NCBI GenBank assembly: GCA_025462885.1
Contig: JAOAPN010000014.1
Location: forward strand, 1-64,000
Source of the DNA: Acidobacteriaceae bacterium
GTDB lineage: Bacteria > Acidobacteriota > Terriglobia > Terriglobales > Acidobacteriaceae
Direction of reading: 5' to 3'
DNA: 64,000 bases
The notes under the pieces are model-generated. The model had not been told where the DNA came from, did not search any database, and saw only the letters and a list, made by a program, of their open reading frames with translations. The first letter of the stretch is position 1. Every line of letters begins with the position of its first letter. Shown in pieces: positions 8,315 to 18,112 of the stretch. Made by a program: the position numbers and the translations under genes.

Positions 8315-10141
8315 TTAGAGACGGCAGATCAGGAGTTCGCGCTCGTAGATCATCTCCGGGGGGAGATGGTCGTGGAGGAGGAGGAAGAGCTCTTCGTGGC
8401 CCATGACCTCGCGGCGCCACTGGTCGCGGTCTACTTTCTGGAGAGCTTCGAAGGTCTCGCGCGGGAAGTCGAGGCCCTTCCAGTTGATGTCGTCGTAGTG
8501 CGGAGTCCAGCCGATCGGGGTCTCCTTGCCCTGGGCGCGGCCGCGGACGCGATCGACGATCCACTTCAGGACGCGCATGTTCTCGGAGTAGCCGGGCCAG
8601 ATGAACTTGCCGGCCTCGTCCTTGCGGAACCAGTTGACGTGGAAGATGCGCGGGGTGGACTCGAGGGTGCGCTGCATCTTGATCCAGTGCCGGAAGTAGT
8701 CGCCCATGTGGTATCCGCAGAAGGGAAGCATAGCCATCGGGTCGCGGCGTACGGTGCCGACGGGCGCTCCGGCTGCTGCGGTCGTCTCAGAGCCCATGGT
8801 GGCTCCGGCATAGACTCCGCCGGACCAGTTGAAGGCCTGATAGACGAGCGGCATCGTGGTTGGCCGGCGGCCTCCGAAGATGATGGCGGAGATGGGGACG
8901 CCGTTGGGGGACTCCCAATCGGGGTCGATGGTGGGGCACTGACTGGCGGGAGAGGTGAAGCGGCCGTTGGGATGAGCGGCAGGTGTCTTGGACTCAGGGG
9001 TCCAGGGCTGGCCGCGCCAGTCGGTGAGGTGGGCCGGGGTCTCGTCGGTCATACCCTCCCACCAGACGCCGCCTTCGGGCGTGAGCGCTACGTTGGTGAA
9101 GATGGTGTTTTTGGCGAGGGTCGCCATGGCGTTGGGATTGGTCCTAGCCGAGGTGCCGGGAGCGACGCCGAAGAAGCCTGCCTCGGGATTGATGGCGCGG
9201 AGTTGGCCGGTGGCGTCGGGCTTGATCCATGCGATATCGTCGCCGACGGTGTGGACCTTCCAGCCTTCAAAACCCGCGGGTGGGATCAGCATGGCAAAGT
9301 TGGTCTTGCCGCAGGCGGAGGGGAAGGCGGCGGCGACGTAGGTCTTTTCGGTCTTGCCGTCTTTGTCTGCGGGAGATTCGACGCCGAGGATGAGCATGTG
9401 CTCGGCCATCCAGCCCTCGTCGCGCGCGATGTTGGAGGCGATGCGCAGGGCGAAGCACTTCTTGCCCAGCAGGGCGTTGCCGCCGTAACCGCTGCCGTAG
9501 GACCAGATCTCGCGCGTCTCAGGGAAGTGGACGATGTACTTCTCGTCATTGCAGGGCCACGGCACGTCTTTGTCGCCGGGGCCAAGGGGCGCCCCGACCG
9601 AGTGAAGACAGGGGACGACGCGCTTCTCGTCCTTATCGATCTCGGCGAAGACCGGAAGGCCGATGCGGGCCATGATGCGCATGTTCACGACGGCATAGGC
9701 GGAGTCGGTGAGCTGTACTCCGATCTGCGACATGGGCGACCCGATGGGACCCATGGAGTAGGGCAGGACGTACATGGTGCGGCCACGCATGGAGCCCTTG
9801 AAGATCGCCTTGAGCTTCTTGCGCATCACGAAGGGATCTTCCCAGTTGTTGGTGGGGCCGGCGTTGTCTTTGGAAAGGGAGCAGATGAAGGTGCGGTCCT
9901 CTACTCTTGCCACATCATTCGGCGCTGAACGCGCGTAGAAGCAGCCGGGCCAGAGCTCCTGGTTGAGGCGGGTAAAGGTTCCGGCGTTTACGAGCTGCTG
10001 GCAGAGGTAGTCGTACTCGGCCTGCGAGCCGTCGATCCAGTGGATGGCGGCAGGCTGGCAGAGGTCGGCCATCTTTTCTACCCAGCGGACGAGGTGCTTA
10101 TTGGTGGTGGGCGGGGCGATGGCTGCGGTCTTTGCTGTCAT
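8315..10141 (-). CDS. pckG: Phosphoenolpyruvate carboxykinase (GTP)
   Basis: 608 residues, the usual length for the GTP-dependent enzyme that converts oxaloacetate to PEP in gluconeogenesis. The diagnostic P-loop-like kinase-1a motif FPSACGKTN is at residues 273-281; other family blocks include [31 protein letters not shown] and [19 protein letters not shown]. The ATG at 10141 is preceded by GAGGA. It is monocistronic: divergent from the SGNH esterase gene and ended by a hairpin at 8261-8292. Confidence 0.97.
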   Translation of the reverse strand: MTAKTAAIAPPTTNKHLVRWVEKMADLCQPAAIHWIDGSQAEYDYLCQQLVNAGTFTRLNQELWPGCFYARSAPNDVARVEDRTFICSLSKDNAGPTNNWEDPFVMRKKLKAIFKGSMRGRTMYVLPYSMGPIGSPMSQIGVQLTDSAYAVVNMRIMARIGLPVFAEIDKDEKRVVPCLHSVGAPLGPGDKDVPWPCNDEKYIVHFPETREIWSYGSGYGGNALLGKKCFALRIASNIARDEGWMAEHMLILGVESPADKDGKTEKTYVAAAFPSACGKTNFAMLIPPAGFEGWKVHTVGDDIAWIKPDATGQLRAINPEAGFFGVAPGTSARTNPNAMATLAKNTIFTNVALTPEGGVWWEGMTDETPAHLTDWRGQPWTPESKTPAAHPNGRFTSPASQCPTIDPDWESPNGVPISAIIFGGRRPTTMPLVYQAFNWSGGVYAGATMGSETTAAAGAPVGTVRRDPMAMLPFCGYHMGDYFRHWIKMQRTLESTPRIFHVNWFRKDEAGKFIWPGYSENMRVLKWIVDRVRGRAQGKETPIGWTPHYDDINWKGLDFPRETFEALQKVDRDQWRREVMGHEELFLLLHDHLPPEMIYERELLICRL

Positions 10142-10343
10142 TCGATCGTTCCTCGTGGTGCGAGCAGGGCTTCGGGTACGTTATCCGGTACTACTTAACT
10201 CTGGAACTCAATCTTTTGCCTTCTGGAGAAGTGTGTCAATGCGTTATCGCACATCTGTTCGATTACAGAACAGAGAACTGTGTCTCGCTGCCACCGAGGC
10301 CGGTACTGTGTAAGCGAGTATGCTGGTTCGCGAGGGAAAAGAG

Positions 10344-11828
10344 ATGCGTGGTCTGACCAAAGTTCTGTTGGTAGCGTTCGTTGCACCGGTGGCGTTTGCG
10401 TGGGCGCAGGGAGATCCGCCGCGAGCTTTTAATGAAGCGACGGCTGCGGCTCGGGCGAAGGGGACTTCGTTGCGGGTGGAGTTGATCGGGGATTCGACGC
10501 AGACAGACAATGCTGGATACGGGCGCGGCTTCTGCGCCAACCTGACAGCTGCGGTAGATTGCGTGAACCTGGCCAAGGGTGGTGCGAGTACGAAGACGTT
10601 TCGGGAGCAGGGACTGTGGGATCGCGGGCTGAAGATGAAGCCGGACTACATGCTGATCCAGTTCGGACATAACGATATGGAGAGTGCGGACCACAATCCA
10701 CGGCAGACGACGATGGCGGAGTATGAGGCGAATCTGCGGCGCTATGTCAGTGAGGCGCGTGCAGCGGGGATCAAGCCGGTGCTGGTAACTCCGCTGACGC
10801 GGCGCTACTTTGAGGCGGATGGGAAGGTGCACTCCGATCTGCTGGGGCATGCGGCGACGATGAAGAAGGTCGCGGCGGAGATGAAGGTTCCGCTGATCGA
10901 TCTGCAGGGCCAGAGCATTGCGTATCTGGACAGCCTGGGTGAGGCGAAGGGGAACGGCCTGGGGATTACGAAGAAGGATGCCCAGGGAAAGACGATCCCG
11001 GATAAGACGCACCTGAACTGGGCAGGCTCGTTCGTGTTTGGGCGGATGGTAGCGGTGGGGTTGGGAGATGCTGCTCCGGGATTGAAGCAGTATGTGCGGC
11101 CAGATCGTGCGAAGCTGCCTCTGGAGGGGATGAAGGCGATGCAGGTGTTGGATGGGGCTCCGGCAAAGATCGTGCTGGTTGGCGATTCGACCGTGGCGCT
11201 GGGTGGTGGCTGGGGTCCGGGCTTCTGCGCGGTGCTGGCTCCGCAGGTGACGTGCGTGGATGAGGCTTTGAATGGCAGGAGCTCGAAGAGCTTTATCGAC
11301 GAAGGCGCATGGGCGAAGACGCTGGCGGACAAAGGGGACTACTACCTGATCCAGTTCGGGCATAACGATCAGAAGCCCAATGCAGCACTTCATACGGATG
11401 CGGAGACGACCTTTGTGGAGACGATGCGGCGCTACATCCGTGATGTGCGGGCGATGGGCGCGGTGCCGGTGGTGGTGACGTCGCTATCGCGTCGGACGTA
11501 CAAGGATGGCAAGGTCGTGGAGGACCTCAACGCATATGCTGCCGCGGCAAGGCGGGTCGCTGCGGAAGAGTATGTAACGATGGTTGACCTTAATGCGATG
11601 TCGACGAAATTTCTCGATCGAATGACGCAGGCGGAGGCCGATACGTTTGACGCCGAGGTGCATCCGGATGCGAAGGCAGAGGCTTCCGCGACCGCAAGTG
11701 CCGCGCCGAAGCTGGATCGGACGCACCTGAATCCGAAGGGGCAGGCAGTGTTTGGGCGGATGGTGGCGGATGCTTTGGTCAAAGAGCAGGTGGAGTTGGG
11801 CCCGGATATAGTCGGTGTGGCGCAGTAG
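10344..11828 (+). CDS. Secreted tandem SGNH/GDSL esterase, rhamnogalacturonan acetylesterase-like
   Basis: 494 residues from the ATG at 10344, preceded by GAGGG and giving a signal peptide (MRGLTKVLLVAFVAPVAFAWAQ). It contains two complete SGNH hydrolase domains in one chain. The first has LIGDSTQ, QFGHNDMES and the DKTHLNWAG D-x-x-H block. The second repeats these as LVGDSTV, QFGHNDQKP and DRTHLNPKG. Both sets of catalytic residues are intact. Rhamnogalacturonan acetylesterases (CE12) have this motif layout and deacetylate pectin; that substrate is inferred, supported by a GH105 gene 6 kb away. The frame opens at 10320 but lacks a ribosome site there. Confidence 0.85.
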   Translation: MRGLTKVLLVAFVAPVAFAWAQGDPPRAFNEATAAARAKGTSLRVELIGDSTQTDNAGYGRGFCANLTAAVDCVNLAKGGASTKTFREQGLWDRGLKMKPDYMLIQFGHNDMESADHNPRQTTMAEYEANLRRYVSEARAAGIKPVLVTPLTRRYFEADGKVHSDLLGHAATMKKVAAEMKVPLIDLQGQSIAYLDSLGEAKGNGLGITKKDAQGKTIPDKTHLNWAGSFVFGRMVAVGLGDAAPGLKQYVRPDRAKLPLEGMKAMQVLDGAPAKIVLVGDSTVALGGGWGPGFCAVLAPQVTCVDEALNGRSSKSFIDEGAWAKTLADKGDYYLIQFGHNDQKPNAALHTDAETTFVETMRRYIRDVRAMGAVPVVVTSLSRRTYKDGKVVEDLNAYAAAARRVAAEEYVTMVDLNAMSTKFLDRMTQAEADTFDAEVHPDAKAEASATASAAPKLDRTHLNPKGQAVFGRMVADALVKEQVELGPDIVGVAQ

Positions 11829-11879
11829 GAGTGCGCTCTTCATCATGTCGTAACGCAGGCTCCTCAAGGTGATCTTCAA

Positions 11880-12677
11880 ATGAGCTTTTTCAGGATAGCG
11901 ATCCTTCTTTGTGTCGGGATATTTTTTGTCCTGCCGTCTGTTTCACAAACAGCCCCACCTGCTGCGAGTCCGGTTGTCGGCGTTGAGGGCGCGCATCTCG
12001 AGAACGTACTTCTTTTGGATGGCACGCTCTATCACGTTCAGGGTGTCGATTTAGATCGCGAACATATCTGGGTCACTTCGGTGGACGCTGTGAATCATAA
12101 GGGCTATCTCCATCAGTTCAACCGCACGACAGGAAAGTTCGAACGTCAGGTTGAGGTCACCGATGGCCCTCGCTTCCATCCTGGCGGCTTCTCGATTCAG
12201 GGTGATTCGATCTGGGTTCCGGTCGCAGAGTACAAACCGCATAGCACCGCCGTTCTGGAAGAGCTGGACAAGCAGACGCTTGTTCTCAAGCGAGAGATTT
12301 CCGTCGGCGATCACCTGGGTTGTGTTGCTGTCACCCGTGACGCCCTAATCGCCGGAAATTGGGGAAGCTGGCAAATATACGTCTTCGATCTTGCTGGAAA
12401 GCAGCTTCGAGTCATCGAGAACTCATCAGCTACTCAATATCAGGATATAAAGTTTGTCGACGGACTGCTTGTAGCTTCGGGAACTCTTGACAATAATAGC
12501 GGGACGATCGACTGGTACTCCTGGCCCTCGATGAAACAGATCCGTAGTGTGCGCTCTGGTGTTACAGATCGCGGCAGACCCTACACGAGCGAAGCGATGG
12601 CACTCCAGGGAAAGGACCTCTACCTGCTGCCTGAAGATGGTCCCAGTCGTCTTTTTCATTTTGTGCTGGCGAAGTAG
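11880..12677 (+). CDS. Secreted DUF6454-like beta-propeller-type protein
   Basis: 265 residues with signal peptide MSFFRIAILLCVGIFFVLPS, and AAGGTG about ten bases upstream of the ATG. Recurrent blade-like stretches (LYHVQGVDLDREHIWVTSVD, FSIQGDSIWVPVAEYKPHS, VFDLAGKQLRVIE, YLLPEDGPSRLFHFVL) resemble the DUF6454 family of unknown function. It follows the SGNH esterase on the same strand by 51 bases and could be co-transcribed with it. No catalytic motif is recognised. Confidence 0.65.
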   Translation: MSFFRIAILLCVGIFFVLPSVSQTAPPAASPVVGVEGAHLENVLLLDGTLYHVQGVDLDREHIWVTSVDAVNHKGYLHQFNRTTGKFERQVEVTDGPRFHPGGFSIQGDSIWVPVAEYKPHSTAVLEELDKQTLVLKREISVGDHLGCVAVTRDALIAGNWGSWQIYVFDLAGKQLRVIENSSATQYQDIKFVDGLLVASGTLDNNSGTIDWYSWPSMKQIRSVRSGVTDRGRPYTSEAMALQGKDLYLLPEDGPSRLFHFVLAK

Positions 12678-12837
12678 GAATTCCCGTGTAGTAGGTACGA
12701 AAAGCTAGAGAAGGATTGCGAGTGGGGAGACTCACGAAGCAGTCTGAAATGGAAACGTCCGACTGTTCGCATGTACAAACGAAACCCCACCCATGCGATG
12801 AGACTGCATGAATGGGGCACCCGGCTGGGGGATTCTT

Positions 12838-14508
12838 TTATGCGATGGCGGCGTTTACCAATGCCTGAGCCTCGGTCTGGATTTGTTTCAGGTGGTCGGG
12901 GCCGTTGAAGGATTCAGCGTAGATCTTGTAGACGTCTTCGGTACCGGAGGGGCGGGCGGCGAACCAGCCGTTTTCGGTGGTGACTTTCAGGCCACCGATG
13001 GATGCTCCGTTGCCGGGGGCTTCGGTCAGGATGGCTGTGATGGGTTCGCCGGCGAGTTCCTTCGCGGTGACTTGCGAGGGAGAGAGCTTCGAGAGCTTGG
13101 CTTTCTGGTCCTTGGTGGCGGCGGCGTCGATGCGCTGGTAGGTGGGAGCGCCGTATTTGGCGGTGAGGTCGGCGTAGAGCTGGCCGGGGTCCTTACCGGT
13201 GCGGGCGGTCATTTCGGCGGCGAGCAGGCCGGGGATGATGCCGTCCTTATCGGTGGTCCAGACCTGTCCGTTGGAGCGGAGGAAGGTTGCGCCGGCGGAC
13301 TCTTCGCCGACGAAGCCGAGGGTGCCGTCGATGAGACCGTCTACGAACCACTTGAAGCCTACGGGGACTTCGAGCATGGGGCGGTTGAGACCCTTGGCGA
13401 CGCGGTCGATGATGCTGGAGGAGACCAGCGTCTTGCCGATGCCGACTTTGTCGGACCACCCGGGGCGATGGGTGAAGAGGTACTGGATGCAAACGGCGAG
13501 GTAGTGGTTGGGGTTGAGCAGGCCGGTGGTGCGGGTAACGATGCCGTGGCGGTCGTGGTCGGTGTCGGCGGCGAAGGCTACGTCGTACTTGTCTTTGTTT
13601 TCGATGAGCGAAGCCATTGCGAAAGGGCTGGAGCAGTCCATGCGGACGCGGCCGTCCCAGTCGCAGGTCATGAAGCGGAAGGTGGCGTCGACGTTGGGGT
13701 TGAGTATTTGTAACGGAAGTTGATACTTTTCAGCGATACGGGGCCAGTAGTGAACGCCAGCACCTCCGAGGGGGTCTACGGCGAGGGTGAGGGTAGTGCC
13801 GCTGAGGGCGGCGAAGTCGATGACGCTGGCGAGGTCGTTGACGTAGATGGTGGTGTAGTCGTGGCGGCGCGTGGTTCCAGCGGCCAGGGCTTTAGCGTAG
13901 GGAATGCGCTTGATGCTGGTGGAGGCTGGGTTGGCGAGGGCCTCGGCGATGAGGTCGTTGGCGCGGTTCTCGATCCACTTGGTGGCGGTGGTGTCGGCGG
14001 GGCCGCCGCTGGGCGGGTTGTACTTAAAGCCGCCGTCCTCGGGAGGATTGTGCGAGGGGGTGATGACGATGCCGTCGGCGAGGTTGAACTTGCGGCCCCG
14101 GTTGTAGGTGAGGATGGCGTGCGAGAGCGCGGGTGTGGGGGTGTAGGCAAGCTGGTCGTCGACCATGGTGTCGATGCTGTTGGCGGCGAGGACCTCGAGC
14201 GCGGTGGCGAAGGCCGGCTCGGAGAGGGCGTGGGTATCCTGCGCGAGGAAGAGGGGGCCGGTGGTGTTCTCGAGCTTGCGATAGTCGACGATGGCCTGGG
14301 TGATGGCGGCGATGTGGGCGTCGTTGAAGCTGGAGTTGAAGGCATTGCCGCGATGGCCGGAGGTGCCGAAGGCGACGCGCTGGGCGGGGATCGCGGGGTC
14401 GGGACGGAGCGAGTAGTAGGCCGTGATCAGGCGGGAGATGTTGACGAGGTTGGCGGGGAGGGGCGTCTGTCCGGGCGTGTTCGCGGGCGGGGTGGTGGTG
14501 TTGCTCAT
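12838..14508 (-). CDS. pgm: Phosphoglucomutase (alpha-D-glucose-specific)
   Basis: 556 residues from the ATG at 14508, with GAGGA about 12 bases upstream; the frame opens to 14550. The active-site phosphoserine loop GTSGHRG is at residues 48-54. The metal loop DTDHDRHG, the sugar-binding GEESAGATF and the C-terminal phosphate-binding RPSGTEDVYKIYAESF are all present. It interconverts glucose-1-phosphate and glucose-6-phosphate, feeding glycogen, nucleotide-sugar and envelope polysaccharide synthesis. A hairpin (CCCCA/TGGGG outer and CATGC/GCATG inner arms, about 12785-12817) lies downstream and may end transcription from both sides. Confidence 0.95.
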   Translation of the reverse strand: MSNTTTPPANTPGQTPLPANLVNISRLITAYYSLRPDPAIPAQRVAFGTSGHRGNAFNSSFNDAHIAAITQAIVDYRKLENTTGPLFLAQDTHALSEPAFATALEVLAANSIDTMVDDQLAYTPTPALSHAILTYNRGRKFNLADGIVITPSHNPPEDGGFKYNPPSGGPADTTATKWIENRANDLIAEALANPASTSIKRIPYAKALAAGTTRRHDYTTIYVNDLASVIDFAALSGTTLTLAVDPLGGAGVHYWPRIAEKYQLPLQILNPNVDATFRFMTCDWDGRVRMDCSSPFAMASLIENKDKYDVAFAADTDHDRHGIVTRTTGLLNPNHYLAVCIQYLFTHRPGWSDKVGIGKTLVSSSIIDRVAKGLNRPMLEVPVGFKWFVDGLIDGTLGFVGEESAGATFLRSNGQVWTTDKDGIIPGLLAAEMTARTGKDPGQLYADLTAKYGAPTYQRIDAAATKDQKAKLSKLSPSQVTAKELAGEPITAILTEAPGNGASIGGLKVTTENGWFAARPSGTEDVYKIYAESFNGPDHLKQIQTEAQALVNAAIA

Positions 14509-14764
14509 GGAGTTGTCTGTCCTCTTCGCGGAGTGTGTCATCTTCTGCACTCTATAGGATGCGGATTGGAGGAGGGAATGGCTGGGATGGGGGAGGCTGG
14601 TCGGTTGAGGGACGGCATGAACGAAAAAGCTTGTGTTGCGAGTGGAGTTGGCCTAAAACGGGAGTACCCCTGAGTTGCCCTGTATCTTCTGTCGGCGCTT
14701 TTCTTTGGCCGGCGTGGATGGTTGCGCGACGTGCACTGCTGAGCTTTGATCGTTGTGAGGATAG

Positions 14765-17700
14765 ATGGGCCGGATGGGCTGGATTGGAAGGTTTGCGGTA
14801 CCGCCGCGGTTCTTTGTGGCGTTGACGATTGCGGTAGGTGGGGCGACGCCCGCTCTGGCGGTGCAGGCGACGCTGGTGGCGGACGCACATGTAAATAGCG
14901 CCTTGCCTGCGATGAACAGTGGGGCTATCTCGAATTTGAATGTCGGCGCGGGCTATACGGCGCTGTTGCAGTTCGACCTGGGGACTTTGCCTGCGGGGAC
15001 AACGGCGGCTCAGGTCTCGAAGGCCGTGCTGCGGATTTATTGCAACCGGGTGGATACTACCGGGCCGGTGAGCGTGCAGCCGATCGGGGCGGCATGGGGC
15101 GAGTACAGCGTCACGCATGCGACGCTGCCTGCGTTGAAGAGTGCCGCGCAGGTGGTTTCGGTGACGCAGGCGGGGACCTATGTTGCGGTGGACGTAACGG
15201 CTTTGTTGCAGGGGTGGGTAACGGCGCCGGGAACGAATTTTGGATTGGCGCTGACGGCTGGGAGTGCGGCGGTGCAGTTCGACAGCAAAGAGAACGATCT
15301 TACGGGGCATGCGGCGGAGTTGGAGGTGATGCTGGTGTCGCAGGGGCCTGCTGGAGCAGCTGGAGCTACAGGGCCACAGGGTTTGCAGGGGGTGGCCGGT
15401 ACGACCGGAGCGCCGGGAACTCCGGGCCTCCAGGGAGCAACCGGTCCACAGGGAGCTAAGGGGGATACGGGCGCGACTGGAGCTACGGGGCCGCAGGGAC
15501 CAGCGGGGAGCTCGGCAGGCGGGGTGTTGGGGAGCTATCAGGGGGCTTATTCGTTGGTGGCGAATTATGCCGCTGGGGATGTGGTGGTGTTTCAGGGGTC
15601 GAGCTATACATCGCTGGCGGCAGGGAACCATGGAAATACGCCGGGGCTAAGTCCGGCGAGTTGGGGGGTGCTGGCAGAGGGTGGGACGGGTCCTGTCGGG
15701 CCACAAGGACCTCAAGGGGTGGCTGGTCCGGCGGGATTGACCGGACCGGCTGGGGGTGCCGGTCCTGCTGGAATTGCAGGGGGCGCTGGACCGGTAGGGG
15801 CGAAGGGCGACCCGGGGTTGGTGTATCGGGGGGCTTACGGTTCGGGGACGAACTATGCGCTGGGGGATGTAGTGCTTTGGAGTGGGGCGAGTTACGCCTC
15901 GCTGGTGGATTCGAACCAGGGAAACACGCCAAGTCTTAGTCCGGCACAGTGGGGGGTGTTGACCGCGCAGGGTCCGCAGGGAGCAACGGGCGCGAATGGC
16001 GATCCGGGGGCGGCTGGTCCGCAGGGATTGCCGGGGTCGGTGGGTCCGAATGGCGAGCGGGGGCCGCAGGGGACCCAGGGGATTGCCGGACAGGCGGGAG
16101 CCCAGGGGGTAACGGGCGCAACAGGGGCGCAGGGGGTGGGCGGTCCTGCGGGGCCTCAAGGCGTGGCTGGTCCGGTGGGGATGGTATTTCGGGGGGCGTA
16201 CTCGTCCGCGGTGAACTATGGGCTCGCGGATGGGGTGACGTTCAACGGGGCAGGGTATGTGTCGTTGGTAGAGGCGAATCACGGTAATACCCCGGATCTG
16301 AGTCCTGTGCAGTGGGCTTTGTTTGCGACCGGCACGGCCGGGGTTGCGGGTGCAACGGGCGCGACTGGACCGCAGGGGCTCCAGGGACTTCCCGGTCCCC
16401 AGGGGATTCCCGGGGCGGCGGGAGTTACGGGTGCGACTGGGCCGCAGGGTCCGGCGGTGGCGAACTACCTTGGAAACTACGTCTCGGGGACGAACTATGG
16501 CTTGCATGATGCGGTGAGCTTTAGCGGGTCTACGTATATCTCGCTGGTGGCGGCAAACGCAGGGAATACCCCGGGGGTGAGTCCGGCGCAGTGGGCTTTG
16601 CTGGCGGCGCAAGGGCCTGAGGGATCCGCTGGTGCGCCCGGAGTCGCTGGCGCGACGGGACCAGCCGGTACTGCGGGAAGGGATGGGGCGCAAGGGCCGC
16701 AGGGGCCTCCGGTTACGTTCGCTGGGGGATGGCTGGTGGGTACGGCATATGCGTTGGGCGATGTGGTTGGGTATGGCGGGTCAAGTTATGTGGCGCTGAC
16801 GGGGAACACAGGGCGGCAGCCGGATGTGAGCCCGGTCTATTGGGGATTGTTGGCGCAGTCTGGTGCTGCTGGCCCCGCTGGAGCTACCGGGCCGCAGGGA
16901 TTGCAAGGGCCAACCGGGTCTGCCGGACCGGCGGGAATACAGGGAGTGGCGGGGCCGGTCGGGCCAACGGGGTCAACGGGTGCGATTGGGGCAACTGGCC
17001 CGGCTGGTCCGGCTGGTCCGGCTGGGCCTGCGGGTGTGTCTGGCGCGGCAGGTGTCGCAGGGCTGAGCTATCAGGGGACGTATAGTTCGGGCGTGAACTA
17101 CGGGTTGCATGATGCGGTTACGTATTTGGGGGCAAGCTATATCTCGTTGGTGGCCGGGAATGTCGGGAGCGCGCCGGATCTGAGTCCGGCGCGTTGGGGT
17201 TTGCTGGCGGCGCAGGGTGGGGTGGGGTCTGCCGGACCTGCGGGAGCGACAGGGTCCGCTGGCCCGGCTGGGGGGGCGGGTGCTGCCGGGGCGACGGGAG
17301 TGCAGGGTGCGGCGGGGCAGCCGGGGATGGTGTATCGCGGGGGCTGGCTCGTTGGGACTGCTTATGCGGTGGGGGACGCGGTGCTGTTTGGAGGGGCGAG
17401 CTATATTGCGACTGCGAGCGGGGCGGGATTTCAGCCGGATCTTTATCCCGCAGCCTGGGGGGTATTGGCAGTGCAGGGTGGGGCAGGGCCAACGGGACCC
17501 GCTGGGAGTGCGGCTAACGTGACGGTTGGGACGGTGACCACCGGCTTGGCGGGGACTCAGGCTTCGGTGACGAATAGTGGGACGAGCGCAGCGGCGGTGC
17601 TGAATTTCACGATTCCGCAGGGGACGGCGGGAGCGAATGGTTCGGGTGGAGGCAGCGGGGGGAGTGCCAGTACGTTTCTGTCGATGTACCACCCAGTTTC

Positions 17701-18022
17701 GTTCGCGACGAGCTTCTACTCGGTGAGCAATCCGAATGCGAGTGCGAGTGAAGCGGTGGCGGTTCTGACGTGGGTTCCGGCGGCGTGTACGGCTACCTCC
17801 ATGACGGTGTTTTCGCAGCAGTCGAATGCGGTGACGGTGACGCTGAGGAATGGCTCTCCGGGGAGTATGGCGAATACTGCGATGGCTTGCGTGGCGGCTT
17901 CGGGAGGAAGCTGCACGGTGACGGGCAGCGTGGCCGTTGCCGCGGGAAGTTTTGTTGATCTGAGTGTGGCGGGAGCGAGTGGTACTGTGGCGGGGGTCTG
18001 GACTGCGCTGGGGTGTAGTTAG
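14765..18022 (+). CDS. Secreted collagen-like protein with an N-terminal DNRLRE domain and seven CBM-like modules
   Basis: 1085 residues; the ATG at 14765 follows GAGGAT closely and begins a signal peptide. An N-terminal ~160-residue domain (LVADAHVNSALPAMNSG, LLQFDLGTLPAG, VDVTALLQGWV) matches DNRLRE/CBM96-type beta-sandwiches. Then Gly-X-Y collagen tracts (such as GATGPQGLQG) alternate with seven ~45-residue modules of the pattern Y-G-x-Y-x-x-G-x-N-Y-x-x-x-D-x-V...S-Y-x-S-L...P-x-x-S-P-x-x-W, like CBM5/12 chitin-binding modules (starting near 15530, 15819, 16183, 16455, 16710, 17060 and 17325). The C-terminal ~120 residues contain four or more cysteines. It is probably a surface fibre or adhesin that binds polysaccharide. 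Confidence 0.85.
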   Translation: MGRMGWIGRFAVPPRFFVALTIAVGGATPALAVQATLVADAHVNSALPAMNSGAISNLNVGAGYTALLQFDLGTLPAGTTAAQVSKAVLRIYCNRVDTTGPVSVQPIGAAWGEYSVTHATLPALKSAAQVVSVTQAGTYVAVDVTALLQGWVTAPGTNFGLALTAGSAAVQFDSKENDLTGHAAELEVMLVSQGPAGAAGATGPQGLQGVAGTTGAPGTPGLQGATGPQGAKGDTGATGATGPQGPAGSSAGGVLGSYQGAYSLVANYAAGDVVVFQGSSYTSLAAGNHGNTPGLSPASWGVLAEGGTGPVGPQGPQGVAGPAGLTGPAGGAGPAGIAGGAGPVGAKGDPGLVYRGAYGSGTNYALGDVVLWSGASYASLVDSNQGNTPSLSPAQWGVLTAQGPQGATGANGDPGAAGPQGLPGSVGPNGERGPQGTQGIAGQAGAQGVTGATGAQGVGGPAGPQGVAGPVGMVFRGAYSSAVNYGLADGVTFNGAGYVSLVEANHGNTPDLSPVQWALFATGTAGVAGATGATGPQGLQGLPGPQGIPGAAGVTGATGPQGPAVANYLGNYVSGTNYGLHDAVSFSGSTYISLVAANAGNTPGVSPAQWALLAAQGPEGSAGAPGVAGATGPAGTAGRDGAQGPQGPPVTFAGGWLVGTAYALGDVVGYGGSSYVALTGNTGRQPDVSPVYWGLLAQSGAAGPAGATGPQGLQGPTGSAGPAGIQGVAGPVGPTGSTGAIGATGPAGPAGPAGPAGVSGAAGVAGLSYQGTYSSGVNYGLHDAVTYLGASYISLVAGNVGSAPDLSPARWGLLAAQGGVGSAGPAGATGSAGPAGGAGAAGATGVQGAAGQPGMVYRGGWLVGTAYAVGDAVLFGGASYIATASGAGFQPDLYPAAWGVLAVQGGAGPTGPAGSAANVTVGTVTTGLAGTQASVTNSGTSAAAVLNFTIPQGTAGANGSGGGSGGSASTFLSMYHPVSFATSFYSVSNPNASASEAVAVLTWVPAACTATSMTVFSQQSNAVTVTLRNGSPGSMANTAMACVAASGGSCTVTGSVAVAAGSFVDLSVAGASGTVAGVWTALGCS

Positions 18023-18112
18023 TGATTGGACTGGGGCAAGCATGCTGGTGCCAGGGATGGGGTGCAAGGGATATGCTGGTGGCGTCTGCAAAATGAGTTG
18101 AGGAGAGTGTTT

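Noticed and set aside
8062..8564. 164-residue minus-strand frame running from inside pckG into the small RNA region
   Set aside because: It begins inside pckG in the wrong frame, crosses the pckG terminator and the sRNA promoter, and is Arg/Pro/Ser-rich.
8297..9928. 543-residue plus-strand frame antisense to pckG
   Set aside because: Low-complexity Gly/Val/Asp sequence without family motifs; a shadow of a strongly recognised gene in GC-rich DNA.
10263..11393. 376-residue minus-strand frame over the SGNH esterase
   Set aside because: Arg/His/Gln-rich shadow; the plus strand has both catalytic sets.
15340..17480. Regular repeats that could be mistaken for a CRISPR array
   Set aside because: The units are in-frame Gly-X-Y codons and protein modules of differing lengths, with no constant repeat and spacer pattern.
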